Source: Nephromyces sp. MM_2019
Lineage: Eukaryota; Apicomplexa; Aconoidasida; Nephromycida
Length of the DNA stretch: 36,340 bases
Direction of reading: 5' to 3'
Assembly: GCA_015657535.1 (NCBI GenBank)
Contig: JADHZB010000895.1
Coordinates: 1-36,340 of the forward strand
The translations under genes and the position numbers were made by a program. The number at the start of each line of letters is the position of its first letter. Within the stretch, counting starts at the first letter, position 1. Under the pieces are notes generated by a model. The model searched no databases, was not told the DNA's origin, and saw only the letters and a list, made by a program, of their open reading frames with translations. Positions 24,425 through 36,340 of this stretch are shown piece by piece.

Positions 24425-27400
24425 CTAACTAAGTTGATTTAAACTTTCAAGGGCAAAATATGTGTGAAATGCTGCCCCAATTGGTAAAGCTCTTTCATCG
24501 AGTGCAAAGCGTGGGCTGTGTGTAGATGTGTTGGTTGGTAGGTGCCCTTCAATTTCTGAGCCGCTTCTGTTATACAGGTATTTGTATATATGTGTGTGTA
24601 GTGTTTGTGAGTGTTGTGGACGTATGTCTAAATATGTGTCTGTATATGTGTGCGTTTTGGTGTGTGAGTGTGGATGTGTGCGTGATTGTATTTATTATGC
24701 ATCTATAAATCCCATTTTATTCACAAAGTTATAAATAACTCACCCTGTTCCCAATCTAAAAAATTCACTGGGGACGACATCGGCAAAAAATGAAAAATCT
24801 TCGGAGCTCATAAGTCTTTCTACTTTCATAAATTGCCCCATTGAATCTTCAGATAACTAATGAAAAGTGGATGTATAAATAATGCTATCAATATGTTCGT
24901 GTTTGAAGAAAAAGAAATGAAAATATAATGTGCGTAATCTTATAAAAATATATAGTGAGTCTATAAATATATAAATCTAAATTGTTAGTTGCATCCAAGT
25001 GTTTATAAATTACATATATATATATATGCACACACATTACCTTCCTGATTAGCTCATGCATTTCATTATCATTTACCAAGGGTAAATAATTCGGTTCATA
25101 ATTTTTAATGGTGTATGTACACCTCTGTGCAGTGGCATACGATTTGACAATTTCATTCAAACGGATTTTCATTTTATTCATCGTCGACTTATTATATGAC
25201 CACATCCTTCCCCTCAATTCAACCCAATTTGGTATTATACTTTGTGAAGTTGAACTGGTCTGTTATTAGAGTGTGTTTAGTATTTTGGTGTGTATGTAGT
25301 GTGTGTGTGTGTGTATGTATGTGTGTGTGTAGTGTTTAAAGAGTATAAACTGGTGGTATAGTTATTGTATATCATTTGAACTTAGAGAGGTATTAGTGAT
25401 GTAATTAAAGCTTGTAATATTTAGTTATGTGAATATTAACGTGTTTTTAGTATATAAAAATAGTTTTATGTATAGAATCTCCAACACTCATTGGCTACTT
25501 GCAAAGAAAGCATCTACTAAAAAGTGTATTGGATGTCCACATGTATATGTATAATTTTAGTGGATGTGTGTGAGATTACATTAAAATATGTTACAGAAAG
25601 GGTTCCCACATCATTTACTGTGTGTACGTGTTCACGTGCTACCATATCATATAATGCGCGAACAATTGCAGTTGCGGGTGCTATAGGATCGATGGATAAA
25701 TGAGGGTAGGCAGCATGACCTCCCATACCATAAATAAATATTATAAAACTGAATTTAAATGTGTAAGATAAAAGAGGATTTCAGAGGGTATGTATCAAAT
25801 GTGGGTGCATGTGTGTGTAAAATGTGAGCGCTGATGTGTCGAAAAACATCAGTGAATAATTTGATAATATATAAGGGTAGCTGTATTAATAAGATAAATT
25901 AAGTTCTTTGAAGTATTTTTATAAGGTTTAGTATAGATAGAATTATTGATACGATATATTAGCATAAACTTTCATTTTTTTCATGTTATGAATGGGTTAT
26001 AATTTCTGAGTGTGTAAATTACACACTCTACAATATGCCACAAAGTATAGTGAAGTATGCAAATTTATATATATATATAATTTACATAAATCTAGCACTT
26101 GCATTTCATTGCATACGATGAAGTCCATATACACTAATCAATATCTATGCACACATAAATGTTACTTATAGTTTGCAGCCATTATCGGCCCCTCACTAGA
26201 ACCAATCATACCCGTTGGTAAGTCTGGGCTGATGTGTAAACCAGACATTCGTTGAACCTTTGGAAGCTTTTCAAAGTAGCCTTCATTAACAACCATATAA
26301 CCACCTCCACCCATTTCTTCTGCAGGTTGAAATACGAGCTTGATTGTACCCTAGATACACATACATTAAATTTTTATAGTTGATTACTTTGAAATAGTTG
26401 TAACATCTCTGTGCCAAAGTTTGTTCATGCATATGAAAAGTTGATACATATAAATGAATAATATTTTTGTATAATGAGAAAATTAATTTATATATACATA
26501 AAATGAATAAACACATAAGATTATAGATATATACCCATAAAAAATTTAAATGTGGTTATGTTTGTATATACATTAATTTCATCTTCGTGCTTCTTAAGTA
26601 ACTTGGCAGCCTCAAGTAACATTGTTGTGTGTGCATCATGCCCACATGCATGCATTACTCCTTCATGTGCTGATTTAAAGGGGAAATCAGCCTACAAATA
26701 CAATTTAAAAAAATTGCCTGCATATTGTGAAATTAGATCATTGGAGCATTTAAGCATAGCTAGGAGTATATCTATTTCAATGAAAATGTGCATATCCATA
26801 TCTTACAAAATAACTTGTTGAAATATTCAGTGTTACATATTAGGATATAGATATAGATATATAATTTACTAATTCTTGGATTGGTAGCGCATCAATATCA
26901 GCCCTCATACCAACACAGGGGGATTGGCCAGTGCCAATTTCCGCAACTACACCAGTGGCTGGACCAGCTTCCTTATCGTATATATTGTAGCCCCAACCAG
27001 TTGTAAAATTTACCTTGTTTTCCTGAAGATATGTATGTATTGAGGTGTGAGAGGAAGTTGATGTGTGTGGATTGAGATATGGGCGTGGTTAGGTAGAGTA
27101 AGATGTGGATATCTATTAAAACAAAGAGATGTGGGAGTGTGTAGAGAGATGTGAGTATATGGGTAGAGATGTGGGTGTAAAGAAAAGATGTGAGAATGTG
27201 TGTGCTTGGAGGAAGTGTGATCCAGTTTTTAGATAGATGTGTTTGAGAGCTTAAGTATCATGCAAAAAAGCAACATACTTCCAAGAACTTTTGAATATAT
27301 TCTGTTGTTTTATACTCCTTGAAACTTAATTCAGCAATTGAGTGTAAATATCGTCGAGTATCAATAATTTCATTATAATCTGTATTGGCCTCCTCTAGTA

Positions 27401-27479
27401 ACTGTTTGTATGAAACTTTACATGTAGTCAATTGTGTAAACAAGTAAAATGAAATTACAAGAAATTTGAAGTATCTCAT
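24425..27479 (-). CDS. Gene G: secreted M20D amidohydrolase, 8 exons
   Basis: Exons in transcript order are 27479-27279, 27022-26870, 26691-26572, 26350-26166, 25748-25580, 25259-25041, 24856-24744 and 24566-24425, giving 433 residues. All seven conserved introns are present. The signal peptide (about residues 1-20, ending TTC) is followed by RRYLHSIAE, where the usual proline is missing. Ligands are complete: C134 and H136 in HACGHDAH, E169 and E170 in QPAEE, H197 in SGLHIS and H403 in THSPRF. The lid motif is [10 protein letters not shown], with Met in place of Lys, and the usual GGTxR segment is RGRMW. The tail ends NQLS with no ER-retrieval signal. It shares with gene H an Asn instead of Asp at the intron 4 codon and HEDEIN at the exon 3 end, so G and H look like closest relatives. 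Confidence 0.92.
26008..26028. repeat. Perfect 10-base inverted repeat around one base, intron 4 of gene G
   Basis: GAGTGTGTAA and its reverse complement TTACACACTC flank a single A. It lies inside intron 4 (25749-26165) and could form a small hairpin in the transcript. Given the TG/CA bias of this DNA it may be chance. Confidence 0.6.
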
Positions 27480-27544
27480 TTCTTTATATAAGAATTAATT
27501 CCAGATATATATTATCGACTTTTTAAACATCCTACGTTTCTTGA

Positions 27545-27680
27545 TATAAAATGGGTGGAAATTTGGCAGAAATTTGGTGAAAATTAGGAGAAATCGGACG
27601 AATGTAGGGTAGAAATTGGGTAGAAAATGTACGCAGAATTGAGCGTAAAATTGATTTTAAGATTGGGTGGAGATTATTAG
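27545..27680. repeat. Degenerate purine-rich repeat upstream of gene G
   Basis: Words of the form GGTGGAAATTTGG, GGTGAAAATTAGG and GGTAGAAATTGGG recur about every 11-17 bases over roughly 130 bp. It begins about 65 bp upstream of the gene G start. On the gene G sense strand it is pyrimidine-rich. It may be a decayed satellite or a promoter-proximal tract; I cannot tell which. Confidence 0.5.
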
Positions 27681-29435
27681 TATGATGTTGATGTAAATAG
27701 AACTAGTGTTGAAAGCTTACAGCAAGTAAAACACTTGTTTCCACCCTTACTTCGCTAACTCAGTTCCAATACAAACGATCTCAACCTTGCGCTAGTATGC
27801 ATATATATATATATATTATACATATATTTATCCTTTATGTATGCACAAGTATGTATTGGCATATATTGGAATCTTAAGCATACATTTGTGAGTGTATATG
27901 TGTGTTATGTATGTCTAAACACCTTTAGTGTACATTTGTTTGTGTTTGTGTGGATGTGTAGAATTATGTTATTATGATGCCTGAGTAGTGGTCACCGCTG
28001 GAGTATATTTTTTGTAATTCAAGTTTATGGATGAATATGCTACGACTCTTTTACGTGCTATGTATAATTGCTTTGAGTGTGGGTGTACAAACTTTACATT
28101 ACATGTGCAATTCAGCTTATGAGCACACTGTTGATTAGTCAAAACAGAAAGATGTGTATTTAAAATTGAATCCCAAACATTACTTACTTATCTTAAGCAA
28201 TAAAAATGCACTGAATCACAATTACTTTATGCAAATTTATTGTGTATAAAAATAAGATAGATAAATTTTACATTCATTATTATTGCCACATTTGTAAAGT
28301 TTCGATTTCAGCCCATTTCTAAAGCTTTCATACTTTTCTCTTAATAACATATATGATTTTCTTTGAAGTCTTTTTATTTTTTTGAATTTTGATAATTTTG
28401 TATATTATAGCTTTCTTTAAATTAATTTGAATGTGTATTTGGATTCTAGGTATAAAACATAAAAGATTCATAGTTATGATAAACCTTAAGGTATTTCTTT
28501 ATATTTCTAAATTACTTGTTACTGGTTGAGCAGAGTGTTTAATACAAAAATAAAAGTCATCCTTGCGTCAAATAAGTCAAAAAAATATTACTTAAGCATA
28601 GATTTAATTATATAGAAATGAACTAATGCGACTATGGCTAATAAAATTGTAAAATTTATGCAGCAGTGACGAGCATCAGAAATTACAGTAGGGATTAGTT
28701 CCTAACATATAAGATATAAAGACCTAAGTTTTTTGTTGAGATTTTTGGCAATTCGGATATCTGACTATGTTTCTTTTAAGGGTGTTTTCTTAATAGTATG
28801 TAGACCAAAAAATTGGATTAACACTTAATCAACAAATTTAATAAAACTTATCAATTAATTTAATCCCATGCATTAATTTTATGAATTATATTACTGTTTT
28901 CTGGTTGCCTGGGTAACAACATTTTTCAAATTCAATTAGTTAGGATAATAATTTTACATTGCTTTGACTTACTAGTTGGAACAATCGTGCCTAATTGCTA
29001 TTATAAGGAACAAGCAGATCACACAAACTTAGCAATTTTATCGGTAAGAATTCTTTACACTCCACCTAAAACAAGATCATAAAAAGCTTAAATCAGATAC
29101 ACCTTGCAAACCTATGTATTGTAAATAATAGATGTGCAACCACGTATTGTTTTTAATTGATTTTTTCTCTGAAATTTTGTTTGTTTATAAATTATACACT
29201 TGCGTTCACCTAGATGCACCCTAGGAAACATTCTTTTAGCTACTTTTGATTAATAATGAACAATTTTTGAATTCATTGAATACCTTTCTTATCATTTTAA
29301 ATGCATAAGAAAATGGATTTTGATTTATTTGATATAAAAATACTCATCATGCACATGATTTAAATCAGAATTCAATCTATTTCATAACATTTCGTGAATT
29401 TAAGACTCAAGGAACCAACTCAAGAGCTCTTTCAA

Positions 29436-29729
29436 ATGGCTGAAAATTTTGAATATCAACTTTCCTACTCTGATCCTCACTTCAAAGGCTTATCAAATGA
29501 TTCAATCCAAGGGCTAAGCTATGGATTTGTTATTGAATTATCAAAAAAGCCTCACTACAAATTTTTTTTTGAAGAACTGAAGCACAAAGCTATTCACTTT
29601 ATAACTCATGAGGTTCTAACCAATTTATCTCATCTATCGGTTTATAGCTCATTTTTTGCAAATTTGTTTAGCACTCACTCTGGACTTGTAACAGCCCAGA
29701 TGTTGATAAATTTAATGAATGATGCCTAA
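29436..29729 (+). CDS. Possible small or partial gene, unknown function
   Basis: This is a 97-residue frame from the first in-frame ATG (29436) to TAA (29727-29729). The same frame is open back to 29388 without another ATG, so it could instead be the last exon of a spliced gene. Composition is ordinary rather than repeat-like, with charged and aromatic residues mixed (for example HYKFFFEELKHK). There is no signal peptide, transmembrane segment or motif I recognise, and it does not resemble the M20D family. It stands alone in a 4.2-kb gap. A chance open frame in AT-rich DNA is a real alternative. Confidence 0.3.
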   Translation: MAENFEYQLSYSDPHFKGLSNDSIQGLSYGFVIELSKKPHYKFFFEELKHKAIHFITHEVLTNLSHLSVYSSFFANLFSTHSGLVTAQMLINLMNDA

Positions 29730-31641
29730 GATGTAATTACACTAGAAGCTAACCATAAACTCAAATATACTTTAATTTTGTAAACTAGTTTGTTGTTAAG
29801 ACGATATTAAACAAAACATTAGTGATTAAATTGTTATCATGAATAAATTTAACTTAGGTGTAGCTACACTATGATCAATTATCTTTTATGAAGTAATATA
29901 TATATATATATATATAAATAGGAAATACAACTTAAAGGTAGTGCTAAGCATATTCAGTGTAATCTAAAGATTTAAAATTGTTTATATTATTTACAAAACT
30001 TAACTTACATATAAATTCAGACAATAACCCGAGGATATAAATGATACTTTTTGTTTCTTCGACTTAAAATACATGTAAATTTTCAAGCTCAGTCAAAATA
30101 AAAAATAAGTTTATCGAAAAATTAACAAATATCCTTTTAATTTTGCTTTATATTGTGAATTGATATTTATTTGTGTTTTTATTGATTGACTATAATCAAG
30201 TAAACTGTAACAATCCCACTAATACATAGAAAATAAACTTGCATTGTTTGTATGGTTCCTTCTAATTATACAATTTATACAAGGGTTACCAGTTTACAAT
30301 TTTAAATTAAGTAACTATAATTATTTACAATACTTTTAATAGACTTTGATATTTTTTTGTCAATGATTAGATTGTATGAAATATCAATCATGTAGCTTGA
30401 ATGGAGGGAAAAGTAAAATCAATTTTACAATTCAAAGTGATAATTTAATTGAAGTTTTTGATAAAGATTGTTATTTTTGTTATTTCATTTAATTAAAAAA
30501 TTTTTTTGACTAATAAACGTGTGTGAGATACATATGAAATGAATTTAAATCTAACAAATCTACTAATCTATGTAAAAATGATTTACATTTATTTATTATT
30601 AATAAATAGAATTAGATTAAAACAATTCTGAAAGAATTTATTTTAGGGTGCGTATGTCAATATTCGAAAAAATGGTGTCATAAATACAAAGATATGTTGA
30701 AAATTCTAGTAAAGTGTGTGTGAATTGAGTTTCAATATGTATACATAGTGTATCTATATATAGTGTTTTGTGTGTTTCTATATGTTATGTGCTTGCATGT
30801 TGAGGCGAAAAACATGAAGAATGTAAATGCGAGTTGTGTGGTAAGAGTATCTTGTTATAATTGTAAGTTATCTATATATATATATACGTGTCAATAATTG
30901 TTAGGGTTCGTGCTTGATGATATTATATTGTATGACGTGATTAATCACATAGCCTATAATTAATCAATCTGGAATCAAAACAAGGCTGGCTATAAAAATT
31001 TGCAAATCTTACTATTTTGTTTAGTATTTCTTCAGAAAAAATTTCCGTAGATACCCACAATATATATTGAAAAATTTGAAAATGACTTGATTTCAAAGAC
31101 TTGTTTTAAAATACACCCGGGAAAAATCAAGGAAATTTTTAATTACCAAATTTGAATATACATAGTATTATAGAAGTAAACTTGAAATTCATTAGGCTCA
31201 AAAGTTCTACTCTGCTCCGTTGTTTTGTATGTATTCTAAAATTGTTAAAATAAGTGCTTAACTTAAGCCGCATTATCTAGTATATTCCACTCCAGAATTT
31301 TGAAGGTGTTATATTATGTATTGCAAGATTAGATTGGTAATAGCAAGTAATTTATGCACCAGCAAATGTTACTACAGTAATTAACTTTTGATTGTAAACG
31401 AGGCATCTGATAAAACCGTAAATATCATTAAAGGATTATCCTGACCTTCTTATAGTATCACTCAATGAATTGGAGTGTGTGATTAATTAAATCCTCTATT
31501 CAAAATATATCTTTTCGATATATAACTTCAAGATGCGCAGAAAATTTTCACTCCTAAGAATTTATATCTGAGCAAATGGTTTATAGTGATTAGGTCATAT
31601 AATGATACTTCATCAAGGTGTATCTTATTATTTTAATAGGG

Positions 31642-34600
31642 TCATAGTTTCGAAGATGAACCTGAGCACATCTTCTGGTTTAAATCATCCAAACTTTCCA
31701 TGGCAAAATATGAATGAAATGCTGCCCCTTGTGGCAAAACACGTTCATCAAGTGCGAAACGTGCATTATGAGTTGCTATATTTGTTTGAGGGTGGCCCTC
31801 AAGTTCTCCACCACTCCTATTTTGTATAAGAAATTTACACACAAAAATATAAACAATTTAAAATAAAATTATATAGAGCAATATGAAAAAATACACTTAA
31901 ATTAAGATAGTCACGATCACATGCATATATATGTACGTCAGTAGGGACATATAATGCTATATAGATGTATATTATTATATGTAGATTCATTTATTTTGAT
32001 ATAAATAGGTTTATATGCAAAAGTAAAGCTATCAATTACAATTCATACAAATCAAAATGAGGAACAGTAGCTTATACACATCTGTGTACTACTCCAATTG
32101 AAATACTAGAAGAGTAGGATAATGAAGGGATAAATAGCACATCGTTAGTGTAAGCAAGTTAAATCATGTATCAAAATGAGTTGTAATTAAATAACAAAAT
32201 ATTTTAAGCAAATTTTACAAACGACTATATACACACAAAATATTACCCAGTCCCAAGACGGAAAAACACACTCGGAACGGCTTCAGCAAAATATGCAAAG
32301 TCCTCAGCACCCATTGTTGGTTCGATTTCTTGAAACTCAATTCCAATGTCATTTACAGTCTAAATAAAATATAAATTTGTTAAGAGTATAAAATCATTAT
32401 GTGTGTATTATGTAAGGGTAGATAGTAAAGTATTAGGTAATATTTAATGTGTGTGTATACGTTTAGGAGTATTGTCTGGAGCGTATAGTATGTGAGTATG
32501 TGTATGCTCATAATAATAGTGTGCATTGTGTTTGGGTAGATATAAATTCTAGGATTAGGTAAAAACTGTATTACGCTTGGATAAGTAAATAGTATGTGTA
32601 GGCAATGATAGATACTCAGTATGGACTGTATATTGTGTGTATCTAGGTGTATACATTACTGTTAGGTGTGTAGATAAGTATGAGTGTGTGAATGGATTTA
32701 TATCAATTTGATAGTTTTATTATGTGACAAGTCTTTGTATTAATGTGTATATGTGAAAAATTGCACCAAAAAAGGTGCGCATACGCATTTATCAACTGTA
32801 ACAGTCAAGCTATATATTACTTAAATAATAGAATATTATCAAGAAGTTATTAATATTATCATAGAAATTTCGGATATATGTGTATACCTTCTTTATAAAT
32901 TCAAATAAATATTTGTCAATAACATTGGGTGGGTATGCTGGTTTATATGGTACAATCTCAGTAGTACAGCGATGTGCAGTAGCCACAGTTTCAACAATTT
33001 TATTAAAACGTGTGACCATTTTTTCGATTGTTTGTTTGGTGACTGCCCTCATTGTTCCCCCAAATTCAGCATGATCAGAAATTACATTTGTTGCTGAGCC
33101 AGCCTAAAATAAATAAATAAAATAAGCACACAAACATATATATATGTATAAGTATATATATATATATATATATATTTGTGTATATGGATGAGTTATGTAT
33201 TCATGGATGAGTTACGGATTTACATCTTTGTATATGCTTATGCTATTATTATGTATGTACATTTATGTGTATGTATTTATGTGTGTATGTGTCATATTGA
33301 GTTTTATGAAAGTGTTTCTGCATAAGTGTTATGATCTATGTTTATTGGTGTATGTAAGTATATATAAACATGTGTATGAAATCCTAGGTTGCGTTGTAGG
33401 TAAAGAATCTTCTCGAAAAGAAAAAAAAAGGAGAATAGCTGCTATTATTTAAGGAAAGCATGTACTAGTGTGTGTACGTGTTTGTAAATCAATGTATATT
33501 AAGAGACATAAATGCTATACACACATCAATATATGTAATTGTAATAAGCCCGGCTTCCTCATATTGGAAATAACGTTCACGGGCGTACATATCGTAAAGT
33601 GCGCGAACAATGGCGGCCGTAGCGGCTAAGGGGTCTATTGCTTGGTGGTGTTGGGCTGCATGGCCACCCTTACCATAAACAAATACCCTGAAACTGAAAT
33701 GATAATTGTGTGTACTTTACTCAATGTATGTAGTGTGTGTTGTTTAACGTGTAGTAGTGAGCACGTACAGGGAGTAACAAATGCCATGGTTGTGTGTAGT
33801 TGAAAATATAAAGAAAAAGTGTTTTATGGCGATAAAAATGATATATGAAATAATTCCAAGATAAAGTGATAACAATACACAATGGGAAATATAAGTTAGT
33901 GTTTCTCATAACACCTCTAAATAAAGGTAAAGGAAATCCATATGCCAACAAAAATCTGTGTGTAAACCAGTACTCACACATATATAAAATAAACCTGTTT
34001 TACATACTTATAACTAGCAGATTGTAATGTACCGGGGCGGGTAGCAATAACCCCAGAAGGGAAGTTTTGGCCTACATGTAAACCAGCCACTCTTTCAATA
34101 GGGGGATATTGTTTTAGTATGCCTTCATTAACCATCATGTGTGCACCACCACCTGATTCCTCTGCGGGTTGAAAGATAAATTTCACTGTACCCTTTAGAT
34201 GTGAAAGGTGTATAATAAAGATTAGAAATAAGTTTTGAGGGGTATATATTGAGCTACAGACTATAGTGGGTGCTATTTTGTGGTATCGATTACATATAAA
34301 TGTGTGCTATAATTTATAGTATATTCACTAATACACATATGTGTAGAAATTTTGTTTAAATATTTTTGGGGGGGATTGTGGCTTATATGTATAAGTTATC
34401 ATCTAAAAATACACACTAATCATACATAATATCCTCTTTTGCATGATAATGAGCTTATATGCTCATGTACATATATACACACAAGTATAGATAAATGTGC
34501 ACAGATGTTTTAGAGTCAATAGATATATATATATATATATCTATGTACAGAAATATATATATCAAAATATATACACATTATTGCAAACACATATATGTTA

Positions 34601-35621
34601 AGCACAGTCACACACACAGGTAGACACACATAAACAAATCTCAAACAAGATATATTGGGTATGTGTGTACATTAATTTCATCTTCATGCTTCTTAAGTAA
34701 TATTGCTGATTCCAAAAGCATAGTTACATGTGCATCGTGACCACAGGCATGCATTACACCTTCGTTCTTAGATTTAAAGGGAAAGTCCAGCTGCCATATA
34801 AAAAACATTATACATACACATTATATATCTATTTAAATTTGGCTCTATAGTGTGTGTATGTGTATGTATTTATGTGTTTTTGTTTGTGGTTATTTATGTG
34901 ATTATGTGTATAAATTTACAAGTTCAGTTATAGGAAGTGCATCCATATCAGCCCTAATTGCTACACACGGAGGTTTGCCAGTACCAACTTGAGCCAAAAT
35001 CCCTGTGCCAGCATCATCGGTTGGATAAATTGTGTTAACTCCCCACCCAGTAGTAAATGTAATGTTGTTTTCCTGATATTCAAAGATATGTATTCATAAA
35101 TATGTATGTTTATGTGTGTAGTTGTGTCAAATTGTGTATATCGTTTTCCTTATACGAGGATTCATAATTATAAACTTGCATATATATATATGCTTATAGA
35201 ATTGTACACACTAAAACCTACACAAAAGCAATAAAAGCTAAAACACGCACAAATAGACGATGAGTACCCAAACATAGGGATTATTATTACACACACATCC
35301 ACCCCTCTCAAACCCTCCTACAAATACATATATATATATATATTTATCCTCTCTGACCGCAACATATACATTATATAAGTCCCCTCCAGCCCTCCCTTTA
35401 TATATGGTTTTGACCTGTAATATATTTTGAATAAACTTAGATGTTTCAAATTCTTTAAAACGTAGCTCTGGGTACTGATGGAGATGTCGTCTCATATTAA
35501 TTATGTCAGTGTAATTATTTTGGGCCTCTTCATAAAATTGTTTGTATGATGTTTTACAATATGCACCAATAAAAACAATTGTTAATAATATATATGATTT
35601 ATACACACAAAGTGAATCCAT
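31642..35621 (-). CDS. Gene H: M20D amidohydrolase with signal peptide and SKL end, 8 exons
   Basis: Exons in transcript order are 35621-35415, 35072-34920, 34790-34671, 34192-34008, 33693-33525, 33103-32888, 32359-32247 and 31816-31642, giving 445 residues. All seven conserved introns are present. The ATG at 35621 opens a signal peptide (about residues 1-22, ending AYC) followed by RRHLHQYPE. Ligands are complete: C136 and H138 in HACGHDAH, E171 and E172 in QPAEE, H199 in AGLHVG and H404 in THNARF. The lid motif is [10 protein letters not shown]. The C-terminus is SSSKL, a classical peroxisomal PTS1 in form, which is odd on a protein with a signal peptide. It may be a diverged KDEL-type end or chance. 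Intron 5 acceptor choice (CAG at 33696-33694, not the next CAG six bases on) is set by the conserved 169-nt exon length. Closest paralogue appears to be G. Confidence 0.92.
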
Positions 35622-36340
35622 TTCTAACAATGTTAAGGTATATTTGAGTGGATAATATATGAAAAAAAAAATAAGATAGAAAGTGATTGATTATATATAT
35701 TTTCAAACCAATTTATATAATAATCGTATCATATGTTTTTAAAAATTATTCGAGTGTTTATATATTACTAACATGAGATTTTGTTGTATACAATGAAAGC
35801 ACTCATTACACACACATATGGTACTTAATGAAGTGTGACATATATATACCTGTTTTTAAGATCAATCAATTTGTACACACATTAATACTTCAGGTACACG
35901 CAATTGCTACACTTGTACCTTTCCATTTATCTATCTTGACTCGATTGATTTCAATATACTCACATCTAAACGTTTTATCACTTTGGCTTTAATTGTCACA
36001 CATACACATAAATTGCTTTACACTCTTCAATATATTAAATACACAAAAGCAATAATATATATCGCTTTGTAAAATAATTAAAAGAATATACACAACGACA
36101 AACCTTTTTATGTAAAAGGATCAATAGACATATGCTATCCCTACTATATGAATTTGCAATCTTACTTAAACGTATAACCTATTAAATTGTAATTTTACAT
36201 AATTTATCAATATTTTAGAAAATATTTTATGATTTATTGTACTGTTGGTTCGAGTTAGTTTGAAGAATATAAATATTTTTTTTTTCCACATATTTTGTCA
36301 ATCTTTTTTCATATTATATAAATGTGTTTTTTATAATGCG
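35622..36340. other. Upstream flank of gene H to the window end
   Basis: AT-rich 719 bp, containing the proximal upstream region of gene H. No recognisable gene, RNA or repeat beyond short A/T runs. Confidence 0.6.

Larger units (their letters stand above)
27480..31641. other. Largest gene-poor gap, between genes H and G
   Basis: About 4.2 kb that separates two minus-strand paralogues normally spaced about 1-1.5 kb apart. It contains the purine-rich repeat at 27545-27680, TA runs near 27797-27815 and 29896-29915, and one weak candidate coding frame (29436-29729). I saw no M20D motif here on either strand, so there is no visible remnant of a ninth paralogue. Confidence 0.55.

Noticed and set aside
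28889..29040. + strand open stretch followed by a GTAAG donor-like site
   Set aside because: No start codon, no recognisable protein, and no supporting acceptor in frame with the 29436 candidate.
33195..33452. + strand open frame in gene H intron 5
   Set aside because: It lies within an intron, has TATG-rich composition and no recognisable domain.

Overview
This window is AT-rich nuclear DNA from a eukaryote. The evidence is multi-exon genes with GT-AG introns in conserved phases, N-terminal signal peptides, C-terminal ER-retrieval tetrapeptides, and dense (TG)n/(CA)n/(TA)n microsatellites. TAA, TAG and TGA all end reading frames, so the code looks standard. I cannot place the lineage from sequence alone. 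An AT-rich protist is my working guess, but no clade marker is visible.

The window is almost entirely one gene family: eight paralogues of the M20D metallopeptidase/amidohydrolase family (plant ILR1/IAR3/ILL2-like IAA-amino-acid hydrolases, bacterial hippurate hydrolases and aminoacylases). I rebuilt all eight exon by exon. From left to right they are: A (+, 1065-5038), B (-, 6247-10084), C (-, 11578-14210), D (+, 14636-16784), E (+, 18064-19826), F (+, 21324-23256), G (-, 24425-27479) and H (-, 31642-35621). Each encodes 433-457 residues: a signal peptide, the catalytic domain split around a dimerisation (lid) domain, and a short tail. A, B, C, G and H have eight exons with seven introns at identical positions and phases. 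D lacks introns 1-3, E lacks introns 4-6 and F lacks introns 2-7.

The most striking gene is B. Its reading frame and splice sites are intact, but all five expected metal ligands are substituted (Cys to Ser, His to Asn, Glu to Gln, His to Glu, His to Tyr). It still keeps a signal peptide and an RDEL ER-retrieval end, so it looks like a maintained pseudoenzyme inside an otherwise catalytic family. E ends NDEL and F ends KNEL, so several family members probably reside in the ER lumen. C, D and G lack such ends, A ends in a degenerate NNEF and H ends SKL. The family therefore probably serves several secretory-pathway compartments. Because M20D enzymes dimerise through the lid domain, B could act as a partner or regulator of the active members (inference).

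Between genes the DNA is AT-rich with no recognisable RNA gene or mobile element. Microsatellites and short minisatellites fill the introns of A and B (1-10 kb) and, less densely, of H, while the central 10-24 kb is nearly free of them. The largest gap, 27480-31641, holds only one weak candidate reading frame (29436-29729) of unknown identity.
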